From assembly GCA_027946555.1 (NCBI GenBank), contig JAPEVC010000089.1:62001-126000 (forward strand): a stretch of 64,000 bases of DNA. The letters run 5' to 3'. The notes below the pieces were generated by a model. The model saw only the letters and a list, made by a program, of their open reading frames with translations, searched no databases and was not told where the DNA came from. This DNA is from Gnomoniopsis sp. IMI 355080 (taxonomy: Eukaryota; Ascomycota; Sordariomycetes; Diaporthales; Gnomoniaceae). Position numbers and translations under genes: made by a program. Shown piece by piece: positions 12,842 to 24,167 of this stretch; within the stretch, counting starts at the first letter, position 1; each line of letters opens with the position of its first letter.

Positions 12842-13681
12842 CTAATGCTTTTGTTTTTTATGGCGAGAGACGTAGTCTGCCCTGACGAAGCTCCTTCCAC
12901 AAATGTCACACTTGCCACCAATACTGGGGTAGTCCTCTGCCGTCGCCCATTTCCGATGCTTCTTCCAGACATGTCGTCTTTTTTCTTTTTCATTTTCGAA
13001 TTCCGATGAACAATTCTCTTTCGGACATCGTCTGTGTCGTAGCGTATGCTCGCTAAGGAATCGATGCAGATGTGAGGCTAAGATTGCCAGAGTCTTGGTA
13101 TAAGTGACTTACTAAGCCTCATTCATGCTTGCAGCTGTGAGCAAACAATCCTTCCAATTACAGCGAAGACGTTTCCTCTGCGCTCGATCCTTAGATAGTG
13201 TCTTGCCCGTAGACAAACACCCAGGGAAGGCGCGCTCGGTTCTTGGAGAGCTTATTCCGAGCTGTAAACTGTCGTAGTGTGGTGTATTCAGAGAAAGTGT
13301 AGCTGTAGAACTGGGCACCATCATCTGCTCCGCATTCTCATCAAAGACGCAGGTCTTTTGATGAAGCGGTGGCAACTCAACAGTAACTCAGGAAACTTGG
13401 AGAGGTGATGCATGTTCGAGAGCGACACTTGCGATACAGGGGAAGTAAAACGACAACTCGTGCGAAGGGTCGTCATCAATGAAGGACGTAGAGAAAGGAT
13501 CCATGGAATCCGAATATGCTGGGGTTGACTGTGCTTGATGGTCCTTGGGAAGTTGAGTCAGACGCACGGAGTCGTCCCCATCGGAGAGCAAAGGATCTCC
13601 CGCTAAAGGGCGAAAAGCTGCGACATGGTCTGTGGCCATTCTCTTCGGACAGTCATGAGAATTTTGGCTATGACTGAACAA
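12842..13681 (-). pseudogene. C2H2 zinc-finger protein locus, frame does not close
   Basis: On the minus strand three C2H2-type fingers can be read: CNWKDC...(MNEA) near 13160-13115, completed by SHLHRFLSEH after an apparent intron near 13112-13078; CPKENC...HVWKKH near 13010-12940; and KCDICGRSFVRADYVSRHKKQKH ending at the TAG at 12842-12844. Upstream, an acidic serine/proline-rich stretch (13388-13681) is plausible as an activation region. The pieces do not join cleanly. The GTAAGT donor at 13112 leaves two bases while the acceptor at 13078 needs one, so finger 1 is broken by a single base. An in-frame TGA at 13388-13390 has no convincing intron around it, and I find no ATG. It is either a decayed gene or one with unusual splicing. 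If intact it would be a DNA-binding regulator. Confidence 0.5.
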
Positions 13682-13945
13682 CAGATGACGAAAATAGGCA
13701 TTCCGCGAGTACGCAGATGTTGGAACTTCACTGAAAACAATAATTGATGAGGAAGAGATCGCGTCTAGGATGGGGCAGTCTGAGGGGAAGAGTCATCAGA
13801 GGTCAAGGGCTATCATTTGAGGCCGTTGCAAACTGCAATTGTTGGTAAAGGCTCGTCCGAAAAACAAATTTTCGTGACCATGCTCGGAAGTCGATGACGC
13901 TATTGAGGGAAACGCACCGCCCCCTGACTGACGTCTCGAGAGGGG

Positions 13946-15713
13946 TTGTCTCTGCACCAAGATCTACCAGAAGCTATCCAGACTGGGCGACCTTTGCATG
14001 TTTTTGTCCCTGGCCAATCAGATATGTTGGGCCTCCGACATGAAGCTGTGGGCGATGGTTACACGGACTTGCAAACAGACGGGATTGCTCTGCTGTGGCG
14101 CCAACATCTATCAAGGTTCAGATCTGACGCTCGTTCTACTTCCAGAACAAACGCTCGTCGCTCTCGCGATTCTCTTCCACTTGAGATACTCTGTGATATG
14201 ACCAAAAGTCTCACACGCCCCAAATGCGTCCAAATGTCTGATTCCACTATACCTGTCAGCGTATTAGGCGAGGCTCATAAGCGCTTCGTGATGGTAACAA
14301 CACTGTTGAGTTTGATCGATCCAGTGCGCGGTGAACCGACAACTCACAGTCTCGACAAACACCCCCACGATGATGCATGGACACATGAGCGCCTCCAGAA
14401 GAAGTTTCTTGACTCTTTCGCCCTGATTTCCTCGACCTCGGGCATAAGTGGCGATACAGCCTCAGCGATTTGTCTAGAGCAGGGCCATCCTAGTGGGACT
14501 ATTTTGCGACTTGCCCGGAATTCCGGGGTGTCTCAAGACCTTATCGACCAACTTCAAGAGATTTTGGACGATCTCACGGCCATTGCGCTTAAAGGTAAAT
14601 ATCTACCGGGGCTCAAGCTAAGGAGCCAGGAGTGATACTGATTCAGTGGTCATTTTAGGGATGATTGTGGAGGACTTGCATCACAAGATTCTGCATAAGA
14701 TTATTGCTCTTGTCGAAGACAGAATTCGATCTCTTCTGAAGAAGCTCAATCAGCCAAAAATTCATGAAACTATTGAGCGTGCGATGAAGAAAATAAGCAA
14801 TGAGAAACGCCTCTCGGACGACGCTGGGGAAGTTCGATTCAGGCAGTGGATTTGCAATTTGCCTGTGCTAGCCTCTCTTGGTCATGAAATAAAATGCGCC
14901 CAACTCATCGCCCAAGTCCAGTGGGCATCAGAGGCCAGATGGGTATATTCGGAGCAGCTCGGAAGCTTTCTCGAGTTCGAGGATGAGGAAATGCCTGCCT
15001 GGCTAAAGACTATTTATAAGCTAGGGCGATATTACACAGCAACGAAGACGATGATCAAACTGGCCCAGAAGCAGCCAGACGTTTTCACTGGCATCCATCT
15101 TGAGCCTGTCGAAGCTCCCAAACAAGTCAACTTCTCCCTGAGGAAGGACCAAAAGCCTCTCTTGACGGTCCTGAAGAAAATCACGGAAACAGACCCGGAA
15201 AAGCTCAAGGTAAAGCTAGGCCAAATATGGCTTAGAGAAGATCCTGAGTTATGGTTCCGACAAGCTTGCCATGTCAAGCTCACTGTGCATGCCGAAATGC
15301 AGCTTCTTAGCTTTTACGACCACAATCCTAATTTAACGCCTCGGCTGCTGTTTATGGGCACCAGTAAGAAAGCATGCTATCTTTGCCATGAGTTCATGTC
15401 TCGACATCCCCTGGCTATCAGTATGTCGGCAACCCATCAGAAAATCTACCCAAGTTGGCAGCCCGCTCCATGTTCTTCTGCCGTGCGGAAGAGGCACAAA
15501 GTCCTTCTCTGGGAGTTTAGTCGCTACCTGGAACAGGCGACTGCGCGTGATCTTGAGACTAGATTAGGGATTCGGCGACCAAACACTTTGGACTCTACCA
15601 CTGGTCCGTCGTTGACATCGAGCTGGACAGGTTCACAGGGAGTGTGTTCATTTGATTTGCCTCTTCATATTCTCGTTGGGACAGAGAAGGATGCTGGAGG
15701 AGTACGAGACTGA
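13946..15713 (+). CDS. OTT_1508-like deaminase-fold protein (copy 2)
   Basis: Exons 13946-14594 and 14659-15713 (intron GTAAAT...TTTTAG, 64 nt) join in frame, about 567 codons. The catalytic region reads TVHAEMQLLSFYDHNP (~425) and GTSKKACYLCHEFMSRHP (~452), then ATHQKIYPSWQ. This is the same His-Ala-Glu / Cys-x2-Cys layout as 7240-9039. The two proteins differ widely outside these blocks, so the duplication is old or they were recruited separately. The start is unclear. The frame opens at 13928 after a TGA and has no ATG until 14024 (MLGLRHEAVG). An ATG at 13894 opens a frame (MTLLRETHRPLTDVS) that is one base out of register, so an N-terminal frameshift or an unseen exon is possible. The C-terminus lies about 120 residues past the zinc motif. 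The substrate is unknown. Confidence 0.75.
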
Positions 15714-16140
15714 GTGGAGTGTTTCTTGGCATATTCCAGGTCTTTGTTTCGTTTCAGTCTGTTTCTCAACTTGAAGTCCAGAATATATATAACGAACAGG
15801 GCATCACCACCCTCCATTGAATCCATGAATCTAATTTACTGCCGTGTTACACCGCTGTTCCTAAGCCTAGGTACGTTTTCCACCGAACCCTATCTATAGG
15901 AGGATCAAGAACTTTATTGGACCCGGCTTTAGACACCCTTTCCGCAACATAGATATAAGGTGCGAGCTAAGCATGCTATATCTTAGGAGACTCCTTATCT
16001 GCCGCTAAAGCGTCCTCGAAGTCTAGAGCAACAGAATCGCCGAATTTGGCGTTGATCTTCGAACGTCAAGCTCTTAGTCTATCCGAGAAAGTCAGCTTGT
16101 TCTAGAAATGATTTAATAAGCAGGTCTCGGCTTCTTTTCC
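15714..16140. other. Intergenic region
   Basis: Tail-to-tail gap between the second deaminase-like gene and the dead transporter. I see no gene. Confidence 0.5.
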
Positions 16141-17778
16141 AACCTCGCACAATCTGGGAGGGCGAGGGGAAGGATGTAACTCGGGAATGTAAAGCATGAC
16201 AATGATTATCGTGGCCACCGTGACAGCGACGAAGACCATAGAGAATTCCTATCCAATGATTTGAAGTACCTGCTCAATAGGAGCGCTATAGGTGATAGCA
16301 TTGGCTTTCAAAGACATATAGGCGATGATCGAACCCTCGCTCCTCGAGTGTGTCGGCAAAATATCAGAGCCGTACACATGTGCTCTGCACTCGATGATTG
16401 ACGTGAAGGCGACTCCAAAGATGAAGTAAAAGGCGACCACAGCGTTCATTCCTGGAGGCCAAGTGCTGTTGAGGTAGAAATTGATAAGAGCGCCCAAAAT
16501 GGCAATGATGGAAGCGTTGAGCCACCCTCCAATGACTGCGAACAAGGTGAATTAGTTTCTCCTGATACGAGGTCATTCTCTTCATAATAGTTTCCTTACT
16601 GAGGAGCTTCACACGGCCAAGGTGGTACATAAGAGTGATGCTGATCATACATCCGACTATTGAGCGTGCACACCAAGCTACACCGAGTCCGAGCTGCATG
16701 GTTGTCCCGAACGCAAGGTTTCCCATGAAGGTGGGAACGAGGTTGGCGATGGCCGTGACCTCAGTGCCTTCGCCCATTGCCCAAGAAAAGATGGAAAATA
16801 ATGCGCGCTTCCTGAGAGCCGGTGTAGCGAAAATGTGAGTATACCTTTCGGGGAACCTTTTCCTCCTCCACTTAACCCTTGATCTGCTTCACCTCGGCGC
16901 GCCCCAAGGTACCGGTTGGGTCGCCGTCATGCTTGTGCAGGTATCACAAAACAGCCATTGCCTCATCATCCCTGTCTTTTTTCATAAGCAAGCGAGGAGA
17001 CTCGGGGATGAGGGATACAGCGCAGAGGTGCAGGATAGCGACAAAGGTCAACACAACAAACGTCAGCCCCCACTGGTAGTCTGTGTGTACATAGCTGAAG
17101 ACAAGAGCGACGATGGAGCAGCAGACGTAATCTCCAACAATTCCCTCGCCGTGCAGGCCGACTAGCAAGCCACGGATATGGGGAGGTGCAACCTCGCTCA
17201 TATAGACAGGACTGTTGCTGATGGCCATACCATCCACGATGCCCCACAAGACTCGGGAGAAGCAAGGCGATGACCGAGGCGATCCGACTCGCGGTCTTTT
17301 GAGCAAGTCTGTTGAATAGAGGAGCCTAAAGATTGGCACCGATCAGTGCTCCACCCAAGAAACTAGGCATATCGATTCAGCACGTTACAGTGATCGAAAA
17401 GAGCCAATGGCCAAATCTTCAGAGCAGAGTTCCTCACCCACTCAGCAACGCATCAGCAATGGACGCCCCGGCCGAGGTCGTTAAGAACTTGGCGATGAAG
17501 CTCGTCTGTGACAATGCTCCGGCTATCGCGTTGGCGGAGAAGCTGTAGAGGAAACCGCCCATCATGGCGGTACAAACACGTCTTTCAATCTTGATTAGGG
17601 GATTCTGTGAGGGAGAAGCTCGACTGGAACTAACCTTGACGGCCCTGCTGCTAGTCCCTGCACGAATTGCAACATCGTCACCGGAAATAGGCTGCTCCGG
17701 GCTAACGATCTTATTAGGACGACTCGGTCTGGGAATAATTATATGGCCCTGTTCTTTATCTACCACAGAGGACACCAT
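16141..17778 (-). pseudogene. MFS sugar-porter pseudogene
   Basis: Pieces of one sugar/quinate-type MFS permease lie in order on the minus strand but in different frames. 17778-17434 holds the N-terminus and TM1 (ERRVCTAMMGGFLYSFSANA). Around 17370-17250 is LGGALIGANL followed directly by TAG and then APLFNRLAQKTASRIASV. 17339-16944 holds SNSPVYMSEVAPPHIRGLLVG and the PESPR motif. 16777-16249 holds later helices ending at Ile-Gly-TAG-Glu, after which FVAVTVATIIIVMLYIPE continues. The PESPR and GALIG blocks are diagnostic of the sugar-porter family. Several in-frame stops and at least two frame changes cannot be removed by introns. The stops at GGA-TAG-GAA and CTT-TAG-GCT are each a single C-to-T change away from a sense codon. 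Confidence 0.82.
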
Positions 17779-18562
17779 GGCGAATGTGTCGGGGTGTCCT
17801 GTTGCAATCTAAACAAGGTGAAGAGAGTGGAAAGGTGGGAGAGAGTGAAGATAAAAAGGCGTGCGATTTGGAGTTTTGCAAATGAGCTTTTGCGACCCTT
17901 GGCCGGGTTAAACGTACATCAGCAGCCTGGAGAGGCAAGAGGAGGTGCCCCATATGCTTTTAGAGAGAGATCCAACAAACAACATCTCACCTGAATCACG
18001 TGGCACTTTTTTTCAAGTAAAGAAACTCTTATCGTCATTCGATATCCTATTGGCCTGTGAAAGAAAATCGCTCTGCTGGCACCGCTTCATCACAACATTC
18101 TGTTGTGAACCACACCTTGCAATCGTATCAAAAGTGGGCTCTTTTTTTGCTTGATAATGGAGATGTGGATATATACATAGTACATAGTACATCATAATTA
18201 CGAAGTGTCTTACTCACTGCTCCCATTGGGTCTTTTTAAGGACTCGGCAAAGTCGGAGAAGGCCGTCGTCGACGTGACCGACCTACACGGGCAAATATAC
18301 ATAGTGCATAAATTATTACTAAATGGGGAGGCGACGACTTCGGTGTCTCTTCCTTATTCTCCGCGCGAAAGGCTTTAAGGGGGCGATCCCCTAAGCTAAT
18401 AGCTATATATGGAAATTGTTGACTTGTTAAGGGCCCAATTAAGTGAAAACGTCGGAACAAATGACTTATGTTTTATTCAAGCGTCTCGGTCGAAGCGCCT
18501 GACTGAAGTATTAGCTCGGTAGCACAATTGCCCCGAGCAATTGCTGAGCTCTTAAAATCATT
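17779..18562. other. Intergenic region
   Basis: No gene supported. The region 18130-18440 is AT-rich with short GA-rich runs. Confidence 0.45.
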
Positions 18563-19093
18563 TCAGTCTCTCTCAAAGCCCCCAATCAGCCTTTCCCCGG
18601 AAGTGTCTATGGGATAAAATACGAAAGGTTCCGTGATGTACTCGATATACTCCCGATACAGGCCCTGCACGTGTGCTGAGTGCTGATGAACACGATAATC
18701 TGCCTCACTGGCAAATCTGTTGCAAAAAGTGTCCTAATTAGTACATGCGGCGGGATAAATAGTGGTAGATGTGCTAGTACGGGTCACGCACTTTTCAATA
18801 AACACAAACTGGTCCTTGTCTTCAACCTTATACCATCGATAGATCTTGGCAGCGGGCTCCAGCCGTTCTGTTGCTTCCCCTACACGAGTGAAGAACTCGA
18901 CCACCTAGAGTAAAGCAATATAACATTAGCATCTACGTTCGCTAGCTTACATGGATAACCAACCGCAATATAACCTTCACTGGAAGATCTGGTCTTTGAA
19001 TTAATATATATATACCTTCGCCTGGTTCTCTGGTTTCACATTGAGGGTGGAAACGGAGTAGTAGTAACTTGACGCGTCCTTATTAGTCGCCAT
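18563..19093 (-). CDS. Small ABM-type (dimeric alpha/beta barrel) monooxygenase-like protein
   Basis: A gene of three short exons on the minus strand: 19093-19016, 18904-18792 and 18716-18563 give 114 residues. Introns are 111 nt (GTATAT...CTCTAG) and 75 nt (GTGCGT...CAACAG). All junctions keep frame, and the second uses phase 2 to join FIEK to FASEADYRVHQ. The protein reads SYYYSVSTLNVKPEN, VVEFFTRVGEATERLEP, IYRWYKVEDKDQFVFIEKFA, then HQHSAHVQGLYREY. This is the size and order of a single ferredoxin-like ABM (antibiotic biosynthesis monooxygenase) domain: a strand, a helix, a second strand pair around YRWYKV and FIEKF, and the H-x3-H helix. Such proteins dimerise and include cofactor-independent oxygenases and heme-degrading enzymes. 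The actual reaction is unknown. It is the nearest expressed-looking gene to the TmpA-like/ligase pair. Confidence 0.78.
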
Positions 19094-20072
19094 AGCTGTC
19101 AGAAACCCCGCAGCGGCACTCCTAGGAGAGCAGCGCAGATATGTCTTCAAAGTAAAGCAGTTTCTGAGGGATGTATATACTTGGTTTTTCGGCTCATGTC
19201 ACGTCCCGGATTCACCTGTGTTTAGTCGCCTTCTTTTATACATGGCTGGGCAGCTCGAAATAAGCCACTTAATTGAAAGTGTGGCGGTTCACAGGCAAAT
19301 AATGACGTAAGTCATATAGACACGGGACAATTAATCCTCCCTAAACCCAATCTGTCCGAAATAATCGATTCCTCCCAACATTGCCCAAAGGGCCTAACCT
19401 AAGTATTCTCTGCCCTGCAGGTCATGGTCTGCAGGAATCCAGCCAGGCTGCCAGGGCAAGTCTTATCGCCTGAGCAGGCGTACACAGATTACATACAACC
19501 AGCGTAAACGCCGAATAAGCGAGGCGAGCAAAGGTTTCTGTAACCCAGCCTACATTATAGATATCGCGCCAGCTAACATAGTGTCGCTGCGTGCAAGCAT
19601 TGACCAATCACACACGTTGCGCGGCTGCTAGTGCACGGTGCCCTTGGGCTCGAGACTGGTGAGCATTAGGCATGCAGGGAGGTCCATAACCTCAAATAGT
19701 AACACCGTCATATCCTACTCGCCAGCACACTAATCATTATTCTAAAGGATGCATAGGATGTATACGGTGCATGTGACTCGAGTGCGTAAATGGTCCCAAG
19801 CCCCTGGCATGGCATTTCAAGGTGCCTGGTATAGGAATCAGGCTCGCGAGTCTGGCAAGGCAAAAGTCCTATGGAGTACATTTGCAACACGCCACAGCCG
19901 AAAGGGTCCATGCGAGTTAAAAAGAAAATTTAAAAAAAAAAATTAATATTATTCAAGTTCAATTTCCATGAACGGTAAATTATTAAAGTCTTTTGGCAAT
20001 CTGGAAACATCTGGACAATTTACCAGCATATAGTTTCATACTTTTAATTACTCGGACAGACTCGCCCAAGAC
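19094..20072. other. Intergenic region
   Basis: No gene supported. 19920-20060 is A/T-rich and probably holds the 3' end signals of the TmpA-like gene. Confidence 0.45.
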
Positions 20073-21485
20073 CTAGCTGTCGAAAATTGGTCCATAAGCT
20101 CTCACACCACTCTTCTCCAACTCAAAGACCATACGTTTCGTCACAGCAGGATTACTAATGACACAGACCGCCTCCGCCTCAAAACTCCTCCACAGCTCCC
20201 TCACAATGGGCAACATATCAACCCGCCCCTGGCTCAGTGTGTCCAGCACCACAGGATTCGCATCCAGCCTATGCACAAGGTCGATTGTGCGCTGCCCATA
20301 CGTCTTCAGCGGCGTGCGCGTCTGCCACACCACCCGCATCGCGGGTCTGTCATCGTCGTCCACAAACGACAGACACGGCCCTATGCCCGACCCCGTCGTC
20401 ACCACGATGATGCGCTTGAACACGCGCATCACGTACCCGAAGCCGAACACCGGCACGCCGCGGACCCAGAGCTTCTTTGGCGGGTGCGCAATGACGCCGG
20501 CTGTCCAGTCCCCGGCTTTGGAAACTAGGCAGGAGAAGTTGTTGGTGTCTGTGGTGCCTCGGTCAAAGCGGTCTGTGATGGTGGCGAAGCTATGCCAGTC
20601 ACGGAGAGGGTACAGAGACAGCGATATGCCCTGCCCGTATACAATCGACGTGTGTTGGAAGTGCAGGCGGATGGCATGCGTGGACAGCTGTTCGGGCAGC
20701 ACGTCGACCCGGCGGAGCAGCGCCCAGGGTTGGACTGTCGCGGCTGTGCTGAGGAGAAGACACCAGAATCCGGGGAGGGAGACCAGAAACGCCCCGGGGC
20801 TATCCACGCCGGACATGGGTGAGTAGGCAAAGATCAGGAGCAAGGCCCAGAAGAGCCCGAGCATGATCCAAGATCCAAAGCGATGCGTGCGCTCGAACAG
20901 GTCATGAAAGCGACGTCGAAGTGCTGGGTGGGCGACAGAGGGGATGACCAGGAACGCAACAAGAACGAAAGTTGCTAGCACTAAGACGGCCGTCGACATT
21001 GGTGCAGCGTCGTACTGGACGCAGTACAGGCTGAAGAACCCCATATACCATAGACAGGCGGCGATGCCGCAGCCGCTATGTACGCCCCCGATGTGAAAGA
21101 TCTTGCAGACCAGATGACGAAGTCTCAAAGGTGCGCCACGAGGGACGAGGCAGAACAACCGGAAGAGGGCATTAACGACGAGCGATTGGCGTGCGAGGCC
21201 GCAAGCGAGGAGGTTGAATGCGCTGGCGTTGATGCAGTCGATCAGGACTCGCCTCCTAACGATGAGAATTAACGCGGCGATATTTCCGAGGAGGACCAAA
21301 CTGAATAGGCGACGGTAGGTATTGAGGATTGTATATCGTAGAGTAGCGAGGCGCTTCGAATGTGGAGACTTGAGGCGCGAATCCCCTTCCATGTCACTGC
21401 TTGCCGGATCCTTGATGTTGAGCACGCCGCCCACGGGTTTTTCAACGTTTAAAGCTGAAGTGGAAATTAGACTTGCCGGGTCCAT
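20073..21485 (-). CDS. TmpA-like membrane flavoprotein (ferric-reductase fold)
   Basis: One exon, 470 residues, ATG at 21485. After a polar N-terminus the protein has several hydrophobic helices: LFSLVLLGNIAALILIV near 60-76, HIGGVHSGCGIAACLWYMGF near 130-150, VLVLATFVLVAFLVIPSV near 170, and WIMLGLFWALLLIFAY near 205. A cytosolic oxidoreductase-like half follows, with WTAGVIAHPPKKLWVRGVPVFGF, a nucleotide-binding-like VVTTGSGIGPCLSFV and a terminal VCVISNPAVTKRMVFELEKSGVRAYGPIFDS. This is the pattern of the TmpA group, relatives of ferric reductase/NADPH oxidase. TmpA of Aspergillus nidulans takes part in conidiation signalling. It is divergent to an acyl-CoA ligase across an 887-bp gap. A role in handling a small signalling or secondary metabolite with that ligase is inference. 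Confidence 0.78.
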   Translation of the reverse strand: MDPASLISTSALNVEKPVGGVLNIKDPASSDMEGDSRLKSPHSKRLATLRYTILNTYRRLFSLVLLGNIAALILIVRRRVLIDCINASAFNLLACGLARQSLVVNALFRLFCLVPRGAPLRLRHLVCKIFHIGGVHSGCGIAACLWYMGFFSLYCVQYDAAPMSTAVLVLATFVLVAFLVIPSVAHPALRRRFHDLFERTHRFGSWIMLGLFWALLLIFAYSPMSGVDSPGAFLVSLPGFWCLLLSTAATVQPWALLRRVDVLPEQLSTHAIRLHFQHTSIVYGQGISLSLYPLRDWHSFATITDRFDRGTTDTNNFSCLVSKAGDWTAGVIAHPPKKLWVRGVPVFGFGYVMRVFKRIIVVTTGSGIGPCLSFVDDDDRPAMRVVWQTRTPLKTYGQRTIDLVHRLDANPVVLDTLSQGRVDMLPIVRELWRSFEAEAVCVISNPAVTKRMVFELEKSGVRAYGPIFDS

Positions 21486-22372
21486 GTTGGTGCGCGTAGG
21501 GAGCGACGGCTCCGAGTACTGTGCCTAGTGAGTGGATCGTACTCTAGGCCGTTAATACGATTAGCGAGATAGCTAGGTCACCGTGGGAGTCGCAGCAAAT
21601 TTCAAAAATCAATCGCAACGTTTGTCCCAAGTCTAGGGTTAGAAAAGTTGATAGCTTTCCTGGTCTCGCGCATCTTTGCCCACCTGGATAGAGTCGCCCT
21701 TAACAGCCCCCACCTACACGATTTCTCTCACCCGCTGTAGCCGGAGGATTCCAGGCCTGATGGTTGCCATTGGTGGGTAGCCCCACGGGTGGCTTTACTG
21801 AACAGTATCTGATTCAATAGCGCTTACCATGAGGATGCAGTGCTTATTGTGGTGTCAACCTTGAGCTGTCATATCTATCCACTAGCTCACTAGCTTCCTC
21901 AGCCACTGCCTAAAAGATTTGAGCTTAAAGCTCACTAGTAAGACTGCTAAGCGTAGGCATCCTTTTTACTCTCCCCAATCACTGATATGCCCTTGAGCAG
22001 TGTTCTATCATTTCTTTAGCACGCCACACATTATCGCTCGTTATCAGTCCCGGATCCAGGCAGGTATAGGCGTCGCTTGTGAAACACGAGGATAAAGCCT
22101 ACGAAAAATTTATGAAGGTTTACAAAGTTTCTAGTCCATTCTTCCGTTTCCACATCCACATGCATAATAAGACCTTATGCAGTATTGCTGTCACTGTCGA
22201 TGGAATCAGCTACACCCAGGTGAGCTGACTATTACCGAATAATATATCTGGATTACTATATGATTATATATAGGACTCGGTTAGTTGCCTAATTCCACTC
22301 GTCTTTCTTTCCATCTACGGAAACTCAAGGGGATTTATAACCTGAATAGATCTTGCTTATTCTGTTGTGACG
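21486..22372. promoter_or_regulatory. Divergent promoter region (TmpA-like / acyl-CoA ligase)
   Basis: The two genes point away from each other, so both promoters must lie in this 887-bp gap. No gene and no clear operator were seen in it. TATA-like runs occur at 22240-22275, about 100 nt upstream of the ligase start. Confidence 0.4.
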
Positions 22373-24167
22373 ATGGAGCCCTCAGATGTGCCCATCGCAG
22401 ATCTTGTGTCCTACGCATTCGACGCCCAAACGGAGTTTGATGAACACCAACCTCTGTACATAGACGCCGAACAGCCCGACTTGTGGTTAAGCGCCAGTCT
22501 AACGAAAAGCCTTATCAAGACGATCATTGCAGGCCTTCTAGGGAGAGGGTTGTGCGAAGGTGATTCTGTCTTGCTTTGTGTTGGCAATCACGTAACTTTC
22601 GAACCGCAAGGGTCTATTAAGCAGTACTCCTTTCTGACAAAATCCAGTATCTTTACCCAGCTCTATTTTTCGCCATCGTGGGAGCAGGAGGAGTAGCGTG
22701 TCCTGCCAACCCAGCATATCATTTTACCGAGTTGGACCATATATGCCATTTATCAACGCCTCGCTTCGTGATCACCAACCGCCATGCCCTGCCGACAATA
22801 CTCGAAGTATGTCAAAAGAGAGGCCTCAGCGCCAGCCATATCTTCGTCCTTGACGCAGGACACCCCGCCCTTATGCATCCCCACGACAACCTCAGCACGG
22901 CCGCCCTCGACCTAGCACTCCAGTCAGACTCCAGTCTCCAGCACGAGCAGACAATGCTCGTAAGCGACCTCACCAGCCACGGGCAGCGACCCTGGACGAC
23001 GTTTCCCGACAAAGAGACATCACAGAGCACGCCCGCAGTGTACTTTGTCACGTCCGGCACAACAGGCCTCCCCAAACTAGCAGTTATCTCGCACTTCTCG
23101 CTCATCTTCCAAAACCAAGCCGCCACCCACGAACCAGCCGCAGCCTACCCCGTCATCCGCCTAGCCTGCCTCCCACTCTTCCATATCTTTGGCGCCGCCT
23201 GGGCGCTCATCCCCCCGCTCCGCCACGGACAGCCAGTTTATATCGCGCCGCGCTACCCCGGGCTTGCCGCCTACGCGCACCAGATCCACGCCTTCGCCGT
23301 CACGGACACGTACATGGCGCCGCCTATGGTGCACGCGCTGATTAACAACGCCGCCGAGATCCCCGAGCTCGCCGCGCTGCTGGCGACGCTGCGCTATGTC
23401 GGTGTCGGCGGCGCGCCCATCGGCGGCGCGGCGCTGAGTGCGCTGCGAGGCCGGCTGCTATGTGCGGGCGCCGTCGTATCGCAGGTCTGGGGCATGACGG
23501 AGTTTGGCCCCGCTGCGCTGTTTCGGCGCAGAGACGGGGAGGAGGCGGGAAGTGTCGACTTGAGCTCGGTGGGCCGGCTGCTGCCGGGGTATGAGGCTAG
23601 GTTTCTGGACGTTGACGGAGTGGATATAGGGGATGGGCCAGGGAGCTTGCATGTCCGGACGCCTGGTGTGATGCTGGGTTATAGGGGGGTGGTAATGGGC
23701 GACGACGAGAGGGCGTGGTATCCGACGGGGGATTTGGGCTGTGTCCGGAACGGGATGCTGTATATCACGGGGAGATCGAAGGAGATGATCAAGGTTAAGG
23801 GGTGGCAGGTCTCCCCCGCTGAGCTGGTAAGTGCTCTATCACTTTCAGTCTGCATTCACATCTCTGGGACAGCCACTTAACATGACCAATACAGGAGGCC
23901 GTGATCCTGAGGCACCCGCATATTTCCGACTGTGCTGTGGTGGGAGTCAAGACCGCCGATGGGCTTGGTGAAGCCCCACGCGCCTTCGTCGTTCCTAAAA
24001 TAGGCAGCGACTTGAGCCAGGAGTTGCTTACCATAGATCTGTGTAATCTGGTGAAGCGAGAGCTTGCCAGCTATAAGTCGCTGGAAACGGTTGTTTGCGT
24101 GCAAAGCATTCCTCGTACTGTAAGCGGTAAGACGCAGAGATATAAGTTGTTGCAGGTTGTGGTATAG
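22373..24167 (+). CDS. Acyl-CoA synthetase / 4-coumarate-CoA-ligase-like enzyme
   Basis: Exons 22373-22591, 22648-23826 and 23895-24167 give 556 residues; introns are 56 and 68 nt and all junctions are phase 0. ANL-superfamily motifs are complete: A3 VTSGTTGLPKLAV (~206), A5 VWGMTEFGP (~353), A7 YPTGDLG (~430), A8 GRSKEMIKVKGWQV (~447), and the catalytic lysine in A10 SGKTQRYKL (~542). Such enzymes form an acyl adenylate and then a CoA thioester. The A8-A10 spacing is that of a free-standing ligase and no carrier domain follows. The first intron joins CVGNH to YLYPALFFAIVGAGGV, the usual family helix. ATG 22373 is preferred over the GTG two codons upstream. The GC-rich middle (23200-23600) contrasts with the AT-rich flanks. 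Substrate is not predictable from the sequence alone. Confidence 0.88.

Noticed and set aside
20158..20826. 222-codon open frame on the plus strand
   Set aside because: Antisense shadow of the TmpA-like gene in a GC-rich stretch; no family pattern.
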